A stretch of 64,000 bases of DNA from Balanoglossus misakiensis (taxonomy: Eukaryota; Hemichordata), in contig CM082595.2 of the NCBI GenBank assembly GCA_040954595.2, forward strand, positions 9,548,001 to 9,612,000, given 5' to 3'. The position numbers and the translations under genes were made by a program. The notes under the pieces were generated by a model that saw nothing but the letters and a program-made list of their open reading frames with translations, had not been told where the DNA came from and did not search any database. Positions 23,066-32,789 of the stretch are shown here, one piece after another. The first letter of the stretch is position 1. The number at the start of each line of letters is the position of its first letter.

Positions 23066-25008
23066 TGGGAGGTCGGGGCGCTGGCCAGCCCTTGACCTCT
23101 GTTGAGAAGACGGCCATGGATGGTCTGTGTACTGATGATCTGGTGAGTGGCAATGTTCGGGGGACCCCGGAACTGCCTGTCCGGGGCCTTAGAGCCTGGG
23201 GATTGCCACATGACCAGAATCAGTATCATAGTCAACAAACTGTTACCGAACAACAAATGAACAACGATGAACTCTCACCCCAAATATTAACCACAATGAC
23301 TTCACGCACATGCGGCGACCAATATAGGACTACGGGTATGATAAATGGAGTTGAGACGCCCATATTCGTAGATAGTGGTTCACAAATTACCATAGTCAGA
23401 AGTGATCTACCAGCCATAAACGGGTTGCCACTGTATCCTGTGAATATTCAGCCAGAAGCAGTTAATGGTACACCCGTATGCTTTGATGGCCAGGTGCAAG
23501 TCGATCTTACTGTTCAAAATTTTGTCATTGGTCCAACATGGGTGTATGTAATGTCTCCAAAGCTCATGCGCAATGAATTCTTGATGGGAACGGATGTTAT
23601 GGAAAAACTGGGAAGCATGGAAGTTGATTTTGTAAAGAAAACTGTGACTTTCAAAGGACTGACACAACCTAATACTTACCTCAGCAAACCTGTAAATAAC
23701 AAGATGGCGTTCCCTCTCCAAAACGAGGCTACCCACCTCCCACCTCTTGACACAGAGGGCGCCATTCACAAAAGTACTCAAATGTCTCATAACTTCCCCC
23801 CCCTTCCCAAAGGAAATCGCTACATTGTAACCATAAATGATGGCTTTAGTAAATTTGTTGTAGCTAAAGCAGTACCCAATCAAGAAAGTTCTACCATAAC
23901 AGAAATATTCATCAATGATTGGTGTTTGTTGTTTGGTCCACCAGAGACATTACACAGTGATCAGGGACGAAATTTCGAAAGTAATCTCCTGTCTGAGGTG
24001 TGCAGAATGTTCAACACATCAAAAACAAGAACATCAAGTTACCACCCATCTGGAAATGGACAAACAGAACATTTCAACCTTACTTTGGCTGACATGTTAA
24101 AGAACTATGTTAACGAGTGTCAAGACAATTGGGATGACCATCTACCAAAAGTCATCCACACCTATAACACGAGTGAACATGATGCTACCGGGCATACACC
24201 GTATTTCTTACTGTACGGTCAGGAGGTTAGAACTGCATTGCAGCCAGTACCCACAGACACAGTCAATTCAAGAGGTTTGTGTACAGCCCGGGACAGGGTC
24301 AAAGATCATTTTGACAAACTCACCAAGGCCAGAAAACTGGTGTATGATAGACTGGCTAAATTGAGAGACAGACGTTGTGAGAAGTCAAAGATAAACAGCC
24401 GATTCTGTAAATACAATGTTGGTGACAAAGTTATGGTTGCTAACAATGCCAGAAGGAAGGGACGTTCACCTAAACTCAGTGCCCGATGGAATGGTCCTTA
24501 CATCGTCGTCAAGGTAATCAGCGATGTGTTGTACAGGATAAGCCAGGGGGGGGGGGGGGGGCGGAGAAGGAAAGTGATACATCATGATCAACTTCGTCCA
24601 TACAGAGAGAGGCCAGGACATTTATACAGTAAGACGAGTGAGCAGACAATTGATGCTGGTTCGCCTTTGCGAGATCCAGAGGTGTCAACTAATGGTAATG
24701 ACCAACCGTCAGTTGCCGATAGTAGTGATTCCGATTCCGATTCTGAGGATGGGGATCTTTTGGGAAGTTCACGTATAGGAAATATACCAACCCAGGGGAG
24801 TGTGTTACCCACCCAGGGGAGTGTGGTACCAGACCGTCAGACGGAAATGGAGCCGACTGGAAATGAAGGGATGGATGCTGCAGGGTCAGGGAGCCAGCAG
24901 ACTGATGGCAACCATGGTGCAGAATCTAATTTGCGTCGTTCTACCAGAGTGCGCCGTATTCCACGTCGGTTGCAGGATTATGTACTCACGGAACAGATAT
25001 CGGACTAA
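23065..25008 (+). CDS. pol: Protease-integrase ORF lacking RT/RNase H
   Basis: Opens at ATG 23065, touching the gag stop. An aspartic protease (FVDSGSQITIVRSD; later FLMGTDVMEKLG) is followed at 23698-23808 by about 37 residues encoded by reversed LTR and polypurine tract. It continues inside an integrase core: TINDGFSKFVVAKAV, then HSDQGRNFES with the second Asp, and GNGQTEHFN with the Glu. A GPY/F module follows (ARWNGPYIVV), then a Gly tract encoded by a run of 16 or so G (about 24547-24562), then an acidic Ser/Asp-rich tail. RT, RNase H, the HHCC finger and the first catalytic Asp are missing, so integrase should be inactive. Frame is intact over 647 codons. Confidence 0.85.
   Translation: MGGRGAGQPLTSVEKTAMDGLCTDDLVSGNVRGTPELPVRGLRAWGLPHDQNQYHSQQTVTEQQMNNDELSPQILTTMTSRTCGDQYRTTGMINGVETPIFVDSGSQITIVRSDLPAINGLPLYPVNIQPEAVNGTPVCFDGQVQVDLTVQNFVIGPTWVYVMSPKLMRNEFLMGTDVMEKLGSMEVDFVKKTVTFKGLTQPNTYLSKPVNNKMAFPLQNEATHLPPLDTEGAIHKSTQMSHNFPPLPKGNRYIVTINDGFSKFVVAKAVPNQESSTITEIFINDWCLLFGPPETLHSDQGRNFESNLLSEVCRMFNTSKTRTSSYHPSGNGQTEHFNLTLADMLKNYVNECQDNWDDHLPKVIHTYNTSEHDATGHTPYFLLYGQEVRTALQPVPTDTVNSRGLCTARDRVKDHFDKLTKARKLVYDRLAKLRDRRCEKSKINSRFCKYNVGDKVMVANNARRKGRSPKLSARWNGPYIVVKVISDVLYRISQGGGGGRRRKVIHHDQLRPYRERPGHLYSKTSEQTIDAGSPLRDPEVSTNGNDQPSVADSSDSDSDSEDGDLLGSSRIGNIPTQGSVLPTQGSVVPDRQTEMEPTGNEGMDAAGSGSQQTDGNHGAESNLRRSTRVRRIPRRLQDYVLTEQISD
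23698..23808. other. Reversed LTR plus polypurine tract inside pol
   Basis: Reverse complement of about 25163-25272: the 3' polypurine tract, then the first ~95 bp of the LTR. It sits exactly where RT, RNase H and the integrase start are lost. It preserves the ancestral LTR start (ATGAGACA on the reverse), showing that the A at the start of the present 3' LTR is a later change. Confidence 0.85.
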
Positions 25009-25158
25009 AACTGTCTTTGTTGACTGTCGACTACTGTGTATGAAAAAAATGCATTGATTGTTAAACATTATTTATTTATTTATTTTATTTAATTATTTGC
25101 AACAGGCATGGAACACTTGGACTCTTGAATTTATTCTTGTCACATGTGGACATGTGCA

Positions 25159-25171
25159 GGGAAGGGGGGGA
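25159..25171 (+). promoter_or_regulatory. Polypurine tract of nested derivative
   Basis: GGGAAGGGGGGGAAG-like run just before the 3' LTR, in the usual plus-strand primer position. Six or so bases (TTA) separate it from the LTR's first conserved bases. Confidence 0.7.
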
Positions 25172-25176
25172 AGTTA

Positions 25177-25350
25177 AGAGACATTTGAGTACTTTTGTGA
25201 ATGGCGCCCTCTGTGTCAAGAGGTGGGAGGTGGGTAGCCTCGTTTTGGAGAGGGAACGCCATCTTGTTTTTGGTGTGTGATTGTAGATGTCGAGCATGGT
25301 CTGATGTGAATAAAGAGTCCATTGAAATACAGTTGTGTGTAGACGTTTCA
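25177..25350 (+). repeat. 3' LTR of nested gypsy derivative
   Basis: Same 174-bp sequence as 21677-21850 except that the first base is A instead of T. Followed by the right ACAA target duplication at 25351-25354. Confidence 0.9.
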
Positions 25351-26283
25351 ACAATTTCTGCAATAATCAGCAACGCTCTTTCTAATTTTTGGCCAATAGA
25401 AATGTCGAGTAATTTTCCACATAGTCTTGGAAACACCCAAGTGTCCACCCATTGGACCCTCATGGGCCAATCCCAAAATCTGAGATCGATAACTTTCAGG
25501 AACAACAATTTGGTACAATACCGACCATTCATTCGACGCAGGCTCAGTGGGAGGACGCCATTTTCTCATCAGTACTCCCTGATTCACAAAGTAACCCCTT
25601 GGAACCTTTTTCAACTCATCGACAGACAAAACCACTTCAAACAGTGGAGCAAGATCGGAATCTTTACTCTGTTCTGATATCAATTTCTCACGAGACAGCG
25701 ACATTTTCGAATCAACTTTATCGACTGACGTTTTCGAAACATTATCATCAACTTTCAATAAACTTTCATCGTCTACAACATTCGAAATCAACTTTCCCAT
25801 AAAAGTCTCAGACAAATCAAGATCATCAGACATCGATTCTAAATTATGCGCTTCTTTGTTCATGTGCTTGACCTGAGAACGTGTTACGGCACAAGCAGGA
25901 AAAATACCGGGAATGTCATTCTCCAGCTTTTCGGTTTCGGCAGACGTAACTGGACCAAACACCACTTTAGGATCAGCAATGACCCGACCTCCGGCCAAAT
26001 CATTGCCTAGCAACAAAGATATACCTTTAATCGGCAATGACGGTCGAATCCCCACCACTACAGGACCAGACACCAAACTTGAATCAAGGACTACTCGATG
26101 AAGAGGTACCGTAAGGAAATTTCCCTCAATACCTTGTATAATAACTTGCTCCCCAGTATCCGTCCCAGAATCAACAGGCAAAATTCCTTCTAACAGCAAA
26201 GACTGGGTTGCACCTGTGTCCCGCAAGATCCGAATGGGCATAGGTTTTCCCCCCAACAACTGACACAAACCCATCTGTAACAA
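25351..26283 (-). CDS. pol: Gmr1-like pol: protease and integrase zinc-finger start
   Basis: Lies in the +1 frame relative to gag and overlaps it by about 110 bases, so a ribosomal frameshift is the likely expression route. An aspartic protease motif (LRDTGATQSLL, then LPIKGISLLLGNDLAGG) is followed by a variable Asp/Ser-rich spacer and the HH half of the integrase zinc finger (AHEGPMGGHLGVSKTMW). The nested element cuts the ORF between the zinc-binding Cys residues, and coding resumes at 21675. It looks undamaged apart from that insertion. Confidence 0.88.
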
Positions 26284-27652
26284 AGGGCTGAAATTCCTTT
26301 CTAATTACGGGTTTTCTAATTTCATCAATACGACTTGATAAAGCTTCCGAAACAACTTTTGGACAAGCAGACACAAAAGCATTAGGCGACGCTACATTTT
26401 GCTGTGCCCGTTTCAAAAGCAAACATTCATTTCTTGTGTGTCCCCTCTTTTGGCAATATGAACACTGAGGAAACGTAGGACATGACGACATTACGTGCCC
26501 CGGTTTCTTACAATAATGGCATATGGGAGGGCTCGAGCCAATTCTCAATTTATTCTGATGATTAAAATTTGATCCACTTGTACGATTTACCTGAATGGGA
26601 GGTTTTGAATAATTTGGTTTATACCCTCCAGCATTGGCGACAGTCGCTGACGCTGTTGCCCTACCCGGTCCATGGTCTTTACCTCTGTAAGAAGAAAGTT
26701 TATGTGTCAATGCAAAATCATCAGACATTGTGGCAGCTTTATGCAATGACTCAATATCTCTTTCATCTAAATATGTTTTGATTTCATCATGCACGCAACT
26801 CTTAAATTCTTCAATCAAAATTAACTGTTTCAATTTATCAAAATCGTTTCCAACATCTTTAGCACGGCACCATCGGTCAAAATACACCTCTTTCAAATGG
26901 GCAAATTCAACATGAGTACGACTCGACTTCTGCAAATTTCTAAATTTCTGTCGATATGCCTCCGGCACCAACTCATACGCTTTCAAAATAGCAGTTTTAA
27001 CTGCCTCATAATCGACATACTCATCAGGGGACAAATTCGAGTATGCTTCTTGAGCTTTACCTCTCAAAACACTTTGCAACAACAAAGGCCACTTATCCTT
27101 AGGCCATTTCAAACTATTGGCGACACGCTCAAAATGTTGGAAATATTTATCTATATCATCCTCATTAAATTGAGGTACTAAGCGTATCTGTTTTCCCAAA
27201 TCAAAATAACTCTCTTCATTTCTTACATCTGGTCGAAGACCCATTGACTCTCTCTCAAGATTATTTCTCATTTCCATTTCTTTTATTTTCATCTTTTCCG
27301 CAGTTTCAATTTCTTTTACTCTAATTTCGAATTCTTTTAATTTCAATTTTTCCTGCATTTCAATTTCTTTTAATTTCAATTTCTCCTTCAATTCAAATTC
27401 CATTTTTAATTCCATCAGACGCAAATCAGCATTTGTCGACTTTTCTTCAATTTCAGGATACTGAATTAAAGCATCTAGTGGCAATTTATCCTCATCGACC
27501 AGAAATGCAACAATGATACGCTTAATTTCATCTTTACGCATGGAAGTTTTCACGCTGAGCTCAAGTTTGTTTGCAATCTCAATTAAATCCACCTTTTTAC
27601 ATGCTTCCAATCCGGCAAGGGATGGTGACTCAATAAATTCTGCGATATCCAT
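26171..27652 (-). CDS. gag: Gmr1-like Gag with two zinc knuckles
   Basis: I choose the ATG at 27652 (MDIAEFIESPS); the frame is open 14 codons further up, but that stretch lies close to the primer site. The start is followed by a long charged coiled coil (repeated KLKEIEMQEKLKLKEFEI-type heptads, about residues 95-155) and a capsid-like/SCAN-like domain (LVPQFNEDDIDKYFQHFERV, then LLQSVLRGKAQEAYSNL and YRQKFRNL). Two CCHC knuckles come next (CHYCKKPGHVMSSC, CSYCQKRGHTRNEC). About 493 residues. Gag packages element RNA in the cytoplasm. Frame intact; pol overlaps its end. Confidence 0.88.
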   Translation of the reverse strand: MDIAEFIESPSLAGLEACKKVDLIEIANKLELSVKTSMRKDEIKRIIVAFLVDEDKLPLDALIQYPEIEEKSTNADLRLMELKMEFELKEKLKLKEIEMQEKLKLKEFEIRVKEIETAEKMKIKEMEMRNNLERESMGLRPDVRNEESYFDLGKQIRLVPQFNEDDIDKYFQHFERVANSLKWPKDKWPLLLQSVLRGKAQEAYSNLSPDEYVDYEAVKTAILKAYELVPEAYRQKFRNLQKSSRTHVEFAHLKEVYFDRWCRAKDVGNDFDKLKQLILIEEFKSCVHDEIKTYLDERDIESLHKAATMSDDFALTHKLSSYRGKDHGPGRATASATVANAGGYKPNYSKPPIQVNRTSGSNFNHQNKLRIGSSPPICHYCKKPGHVMSSCPTFPQCSYCQKRGHTRNECLLLKRAQQNVASPNAFVSACPKVVSEALSSRIDEIRKPVIRKEFQPFVTDGFVSVVGGKTYAHSDLAGHRCNPVFAVRRNFAC

Positions 27653-27725
27653 GTTTCTTCTATATTTATACTCAAAAATAAATCTATACCACAATCTATA
27701 CTACGTAACTAATACTACGGTTAAA

Positions 27726-27744
27726 ACTCCCGGACGAGCCCCCA
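27726..27744 (-). promoter_or_regulatory. Primer-binding site, tRNA-Pro
   Basis: On the element strand, TGGGGGCTCGTCCGGGA begins directly after the 5' LTR. The 17 bases match the proline-tRNA primer site known from murine leukaemia virus, so tRNA-Pro is the likely primer. Confidence 0.85.
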
Positions 27745-28478
27745 TGTCACGCATCGACGGCTATACGTGAACTAGACAAATCGAATCGAACGATCAAATC
27801 TACGAAAATATATTCCACCTGGGGATTTAATTACTAATCATGAAAATATTACCCGTACATCAAAATACCATATACAGACATGACAATCAAAACGCCACGT
27901 GGTCAAACTTATGAAAATAATCCGTTACAATCTTAACTTATCTTAACTTAACTTAAATCTAATAAATAAAGTCCGACAAACATCGTCCTCGTTGGCATGC
28001 ATGTGGAGTCTGGTAATTCATCCAGGTCTTCCTCCTGTCCGACTTGACCGCGACGCAGATACTCTTCGTGCACTTGCCAAAGTACACCGAGACGTCACCG
28101 CACATTCATTCCACACCAGCAATGTCCATTGACAGATCAAAGTTCCGTACGGCTAAACGCCCAATTTCAGAACATCTCGACATCAATTCAGTGTAGTGTG
28201 CTGGGTTATTAAAATATACCACAGGTTGAGATGAAAAGTGATAGTCAAAACTCACATGGTTGGAGGATGTCTATGGATCCAAAATCATACACGTCAAACG
28301 CTATGGCTGCCATCCTATCAAATCCCCTAGGAAGTAGTCAGACCAGGTGGTCCTCAAGACTCCCCAAGCTACTAAAACACACGTATTCAATATACTAAAT
28401 CTCACCACCGAGGGCGTAAACTCTAGAGAGACAATTACAAGTACATACAATTATGCTATATCACAGAATATCGTCACA
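27745..28478 (-). repeat. 5' LTR of Gmr1-like element
   Basis: 734 bp, the same as 18311-19044 by eye. It drives transcription toward lower coordinates. On the element strand the sequence includes TTTATTAGATTTAAG-type AT-rich stretches, but I did not pin a TATA box. Confidence 0.95.
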
Positions 28479-28857
28479 CGTAAGACACACATCCCTAACA
28501 CGCGAAGCCAGCTTATCCTTTGATCAAATGGCAGCGCTATTCTAAATATTTTACAGCATGCCCTAAAGGACAAACACGTGCCGCTGGAAGAGGCCAACAC
28601 TCAGCAGAGACGGCAAGATATTAACAGAGATGAGCCCCAACAATAAATTAATATTGTTCCTTTTATTTAGAAAACGCCGCATAATTAGCCAACCAATCAT
28701 GGTTATGAGAAACCTCCAAAATACAATGTATCGATATTTACTGCATCTGTTCATACTTCGCCCGCGCTTTAAAAACCCTATAGCTGCTAAAATTGGCATA
28801 TTTTTTTCCAGAGTACAATACTTCATATGTATATTCCCTATTCCCTAAAATCTTCAC
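28479..28857. other. No recognised gene
   Basis: Sequence between the Gmr1 5' LTR and a repeat fragment. Only short ORFs on both strands; no recognisable domain or RNA. Confidence 0.4.
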
Positions 28858-29145
28858 CCGTGACCATTGAGCCATATTACTTGCATTTGCATTGGTTTGT
28901 CATAACTTGGCGTCGCATTTCACGATAGCTGCTTAGCTGCTATTGTTTGTATGAAGGCTGATTAAATCGGTGAGGCACCGTTTTAATACATAGCATGTTC
29001 CAATTGCAACATGCAGTCACAATCGGGCATCGATAAGATGTTTATGTATACCTATCAGTAAGCTTATTTTGATGAACCAATTTAAGTTGGAAAATAAAAT
29101 CATGAAAATAATGCAAAAAGTGGCAGCTTTGGAGGCTTTAAACTA
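28858..29145 (+). repeat. Third copy of an arm repeat segment
   Basis: Direct-oriented match to 12300-12570 (GCCATATTACTTG..., CAGTAAGCTTATTT.GAT, ATGAAAATAATG.AAAAAGTGGCA) and an inverted match to 43070-43300. It abuts the acceptor of the pentraxin-like exon. Confidence 0.7.
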
Positions 29146-29147
29146 CA

Positions 29148-29323
29148 GTTCTCCCAAATTGTCTTGACTAAATGACATACATGTGGTCAAAAGTTCTGAC
29201 TGCAGAAGAGGTTGCAGCTCTGGCGGCGGACTGTTCAATTGGAGGAAATATATTTACATGGAATACAGACAATATTGAAATGGCAGCAGAAATAGTTCCT
29301 ACTGAAAAGAATGCTACCTGCAG
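29148..29323 (+). pseudogene. Pentraxin-like exon with one-base frame break
   Basis: After a possible acceptor (AAACTACAG/TTCTCC), the sequence reads FSQIVLT, then loses one base at TTGACTAAATG and continues MTYMWSKVLTAEEVAAL, CSIGGNIFTWN and EKNATC to a donor-like GTGAGT. This is the C-terminal signature of pentraxin/LamG-like domains (WSKVLTAEEI..., a Cys, GNI..W). The break creates an in-frame TAA, so the exon looks damaged unless this is a sequencing error. Pentraxin domains occur in secreted lectins and in some adhesion GPCRs. Neighbouring exons were not proven. Confidence 0.5.
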
Positions 29324-29329
29324 TGAGTA

Positions 29330-30205
29330 TCACAACTTTAAAATGAAAGATTTTGCAAATTTAAAAAAAATATTGAGTGTTTTGACATGCGTCAGTGGTC
29401 AGTAACACACAAGCTGCATGATAAGAGGGTCACGAGAAATTGTAAGCCGCAATGTATAATGGATTAACTCCATGACCTATGCGACCTACGAACTGTGACG
29501 TACAGAATTTATTTCTACGTGTAATGCGGTCTGCGGCAGTGAGCCACAGACCGCATTGCGAGAGCAGTGAGAATTCACCACAATGCAAACTTTCTGAACG
29601 TAGGTTGATCTTCGAATGAAATATTACCTTGTCACCAGTTTTCCACATGGCTACACTGTAAAATTGGGTGACGTGTTCGTTCACAAGTGGAATAATTGTG
29701 AGTAGTAAAGCACGCGAAGTTAAGCAACGAGCACGTTTTGAAATGCGCGCAGATGATCCCAGTTTAGCAAATTCAGGCCATTGCGTGCATGCAAAAAAAA
29801 TAATACTGTACCGGGGGTGAGCCTACTTTCTTTCCATACAGATACACGTATATGTTGGTTAAGGTATGTGACAAACAGTTTTCATGTAACAGCCAGTGAT
29901 GCTGACCATAAAACCAGCGCAGCTGATGCTTTCATCTACAATTTGCAACATGGACGTTTGTGTCTCTGCATGTGTCGTGCATGTTACTGCTGAACAAAAA
30001 AGATATGCGGGCACCACAGGCTGGCGAAAGCGGTGCTCACGTGCTCTGCAAGCTGATGTTGTCACTAAATTGGCAAAGTATTGTACACATGGAGGAGTTT
30101 CTTGAGCTGTCTGTTGTATAAATGTCGGTTGTGAGTACATTATTTTTTATTTTATTTTAATAATTTTCAAAGCCCCTATGATTGAAGCATATTATTACGA
30201 CTCAT
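29330..30205. other. No recognised gene
   Basis: Low-copy-looking sequence with short ORFs on both strands and no recognised domain. A small palindromic stretch (GTGCGGTCTGCGGCAGTGAGCC...CCGCATTGCG near 29520-29560) is present. Confidence 0.35.
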
Positions 30206-30207
30206 CC

Positions 30208-30284
30208 GTTCATCATTCATTCATTCATTCATTCATTCATTCATTCATTCATTCATTCATTCATTCATTCATTCATTCATCCAT
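30208..30284. repeat. (CATT)n microsatellite
   Basis: About 18 uninterrupted CATT repeats, ending in a diverged CATC/CAGT tail. Confidence 0.95.
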
Positions 30285-30678
30285 TCAGTCAGTCACTGTA
30301 CCAATTGAAGACGCCCTTGTATAGGAGAATTTAGCTATGTACTGACTGTCTTTTCATTTTTTCTTCATCCAATAGAATCTACCGACCTGGTCGCTGTCAA
30401 TAACAATTCAACTCCTTAAACATCCTGTGTGTGTGAAGTCTATGAACACTGGCCATGCATTTCAATTCAAGGACAAAATGAATGCGCAATATTTCGTTTT
30501 ATCGAGAGTAATGTGCAGTGATTAAATTTGCTAGGGCTCTCTTAGCAGATTTGGAGTTAGTCATTTTGGTAGAAACTTTTCGAGATGGGAAATCTTTGGT
30601 CATCTAACCAAGTTATTTGTATTTTTGTTATATAAGACAGAGTCATTTCTATATCATAGATGCAAGTTTAATTTATAA

Positions 30679-30754
30679 CATGAATTTGAATAAAATATTT
30701 TTTTTAAATATCACCACATGAATTTGAATAAAATATTTTTTTTAAATATCACCA
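30679..30754 (+). repeat. 38-bp tandem duplication
   Basis: Two adjacent copies of an AT-rich unit beginning CATGAATTTGAATAAAATA and ending AAATATCACCA. Confidence 0.9.
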
Positions 30755-30759
30755 GATTG

Positions 30760-32780
30760 AAATCTTTGGAAGTTTGCACTTAGAGAGATGGCATGGCAGT
30801 TTTCCACTGTTCATATTACAAAGAATTTGGCGTCACGTGTAGATTTCATGAGTGTTCGAGTTTTGCTCTTCCCAGCCTCGTATCCACAATCCTCTGATAC
30901 TTACACTTACGTCAGTTCTATAGCCGCTGACCCACTAGATTCTCCTTATGAATTGCCCAAATTATTTTTTGGTATAGTTTTGATAGTTAGTGCACGGAAA
31001 CTTTTGATCGATTCACGAAATTCAAAATATGTTACATCACAAACCTCATAAAAAGGAGGCTAGAGTAGCCTGTTTGTTTTCAGGTAATTTTACAATAACC
31101 TCAATTACCTTTTTTCGAGGGAGGGGGTTAAGAAAACATACAGATTGAAATAACAAGGAAGTGGTATATCAAACCGAAACCTTATCTCAATCGTGATTCT
31201 AGAGTGTTTCCATGTCATGTGACATCCACAAAAATGTGGTATTATCTTGAAAAGAGTCCCGATTTCCCAAACTGGTTTTGCGAATGTACTTCACTTTGGA
31301 GCAATGCATGAGTACATTCGTAGAAAGATATTGCTCCACTATTTACTGACACTCCTCTTGTACTGCAAATATTACTGCATTCTGTCAGGGCAAGACAAAA
31401 GACACAGCAGAACTGCCAGAATTAAAACAGACAACTGGCAATTTCAATAAAACATGTAATAACAAATATATGTAACATTGAATGAGGTGTCCATACAGCT
31501 TGGTCATTTAAAGACCTCCAGTCATTGCGACAATGCATAAATATTTATGTACACCATATTAAAAATTAGTTCAGGCATACCTTATACATGTATGTTTTTG
31601 ACTGACCATATCCTCAGCACGCCCTTTTTTTCAAAAAGACTATCATTATTCTCTGCCAGGCAGAGAGTTGCCGCTTTCTTGTTAACAATAATATACTATT
31701 ATAACATTGCATAGATTCCTGTTTGTTTCTGTCCATATCTCACAAACTGTGGTGTGCATACTGTTGAAATGACCTCAAGAAGAAAATGCCAAATGGAAAA
31801 ATATTTGACATACTAACCTGTATGATAATGTTATACGGTACAATATATTTAACGGTTCCAATCCAATGTTGAGAACTAACAAAACAATTTGAGCAGAATT
31901 CATTTAAAATTAATTGCAGTTCCGTTTCACCGCATTTCATAGGATGCTGGCTAAAATTCATACTATGGTGGATTACCTGTTATGCATTTCTTTCCCTATT
32001 TCGTCTGGCAGATTTGAGTTTGACAAGCTGTCATTTTCCTTTCAGCTCCGCAAAATTGATGGATTTACTTTGACAGCACACAGACTGTCCATTTGTCATC
32101 GGAGATACAAGCAGCATCAGTTGCTGAACAGCTTGCAGCAGTGTTGGAAAAGAGTACACAACACTAACTTGCAAGAGTGCTTTGGCCCTTTCTTCACACT
32201 GTCCGAAACTTGTTGTGTTACATCATTGCATAATGAATAAGAAATACACAGGTATTTAGCGTTCTATTCAATACCTACAATAGATAAAAGGGTGTCGGTC
32301 TGTATGCGACAATCTTCAATGTTCTTATGAGCACAAGGCTTTATTCAGGGAACGTTTTACAGTAAGAATTATATGATATAAACTGAATAAGTTTGTTGTC
32401 TGTCAACTCTTCTGTCTTTGTCTTACCGATACGGTTCTAACCGCAAACACTGAGGCTTCTCTGCTCGTACACAGTATAAATCAATGGATGATAAAATGCG
32501 CCCTCTTTTGGTGAACTCTTCCTACCGCCCGACCTTCTACCTTACATTAAGGCATGTAGGGCGGTCAGGTAGATGGCAGTGTATTGCAAGCGTCTCTTGC
32601 ATATTTTTTTCCGCCAGGAATGGCATACATTCGTTTATGGCGACACCACAACTGCTGGAACTTCTCGAAAAATTGAGAGCCGGATTTCATAAATGCTCAT
32701 GTTTTCCGAAGGGCTGAAAGAAGATCCAGAGTGGAATATTTAAATTTGCCTGTGGCAGACATCATAGTGGCTGCCAGTTA
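30760..32780. other. Unassigned region, one possible small exon
   Basis: No clear gene. On the plus strand at about 32083-32157 a frame after CACACAG reads VHLSSEIQAASVAEQLAAVL, a pattern like the helix that opens the GAIN region of adhesion GPCRs. With the pentraxin-like exon upstream, this could be a relic of such a gene, but the stretch is short and its donor is weak. Other ORFs here are unrecognised. Confidence 0.2.
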
Positions 32781-32789
32781 TTATATTTC

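Larger units (their letters stand above)
21677..25350 (+). mobile_element. Nested, RT-deleted Ty3/gypsy derivative
   Basis: A 3.67-kb element on the plus strand, inserted in the Gmr1 integrase. It has short 174-bp LTRs, identical apart from the first base of the right copy, a tRNA-Leu-like primer site, gag with two zinc knuckles, protease, a partial integrase and a polypurine tract. RT, RNase H, the integrase zinc finger and the first catalytic Asp are absent. The gap is filled by a reversed copy of its own polypurine tract plus LTR. A second patch in gag is built from reversed and direct copies of its own sequence. It cannot replicate alone, but its matching LTRs and clean 4-bp duplication show it moved recently, presumably using proteins supplied by a related element. 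Confidence 0.9.
18311..28478 (-). mobile_element. Gmr1-like Ty3/gypsy LTR retrotransposon
   Basis: A complete 10.2-kb element on the minus strand, of which about 3.7 kb is a nested second element. It has 734-bp LTRs, a tRNA-Pro primer site, a G-rich polypurine tract, gag with zinc knuckles, and pol in the order protease, integrase, reverse transcriptase, RNase H. Integrase ahead of RT is the order of Ty1/copia, yet the proteins are Ty3/gypsy-like. This is the hallmark of the Gmr1 group (Goodwin and Poulter's deuterostome gypsy elements with copia-like pol order). The LTRs look identical by eye, so insertion is recent. Flanking bases (CGTC left, CGTA right) do not give a clean target duplication. 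Confidence 0.9.

Noticed and set aside
18301-28484. Target duplication for the Gmr1 element (CGTC/CGTA)
   Set aside because: Only three of four bases match, so I do not claim a duplication.
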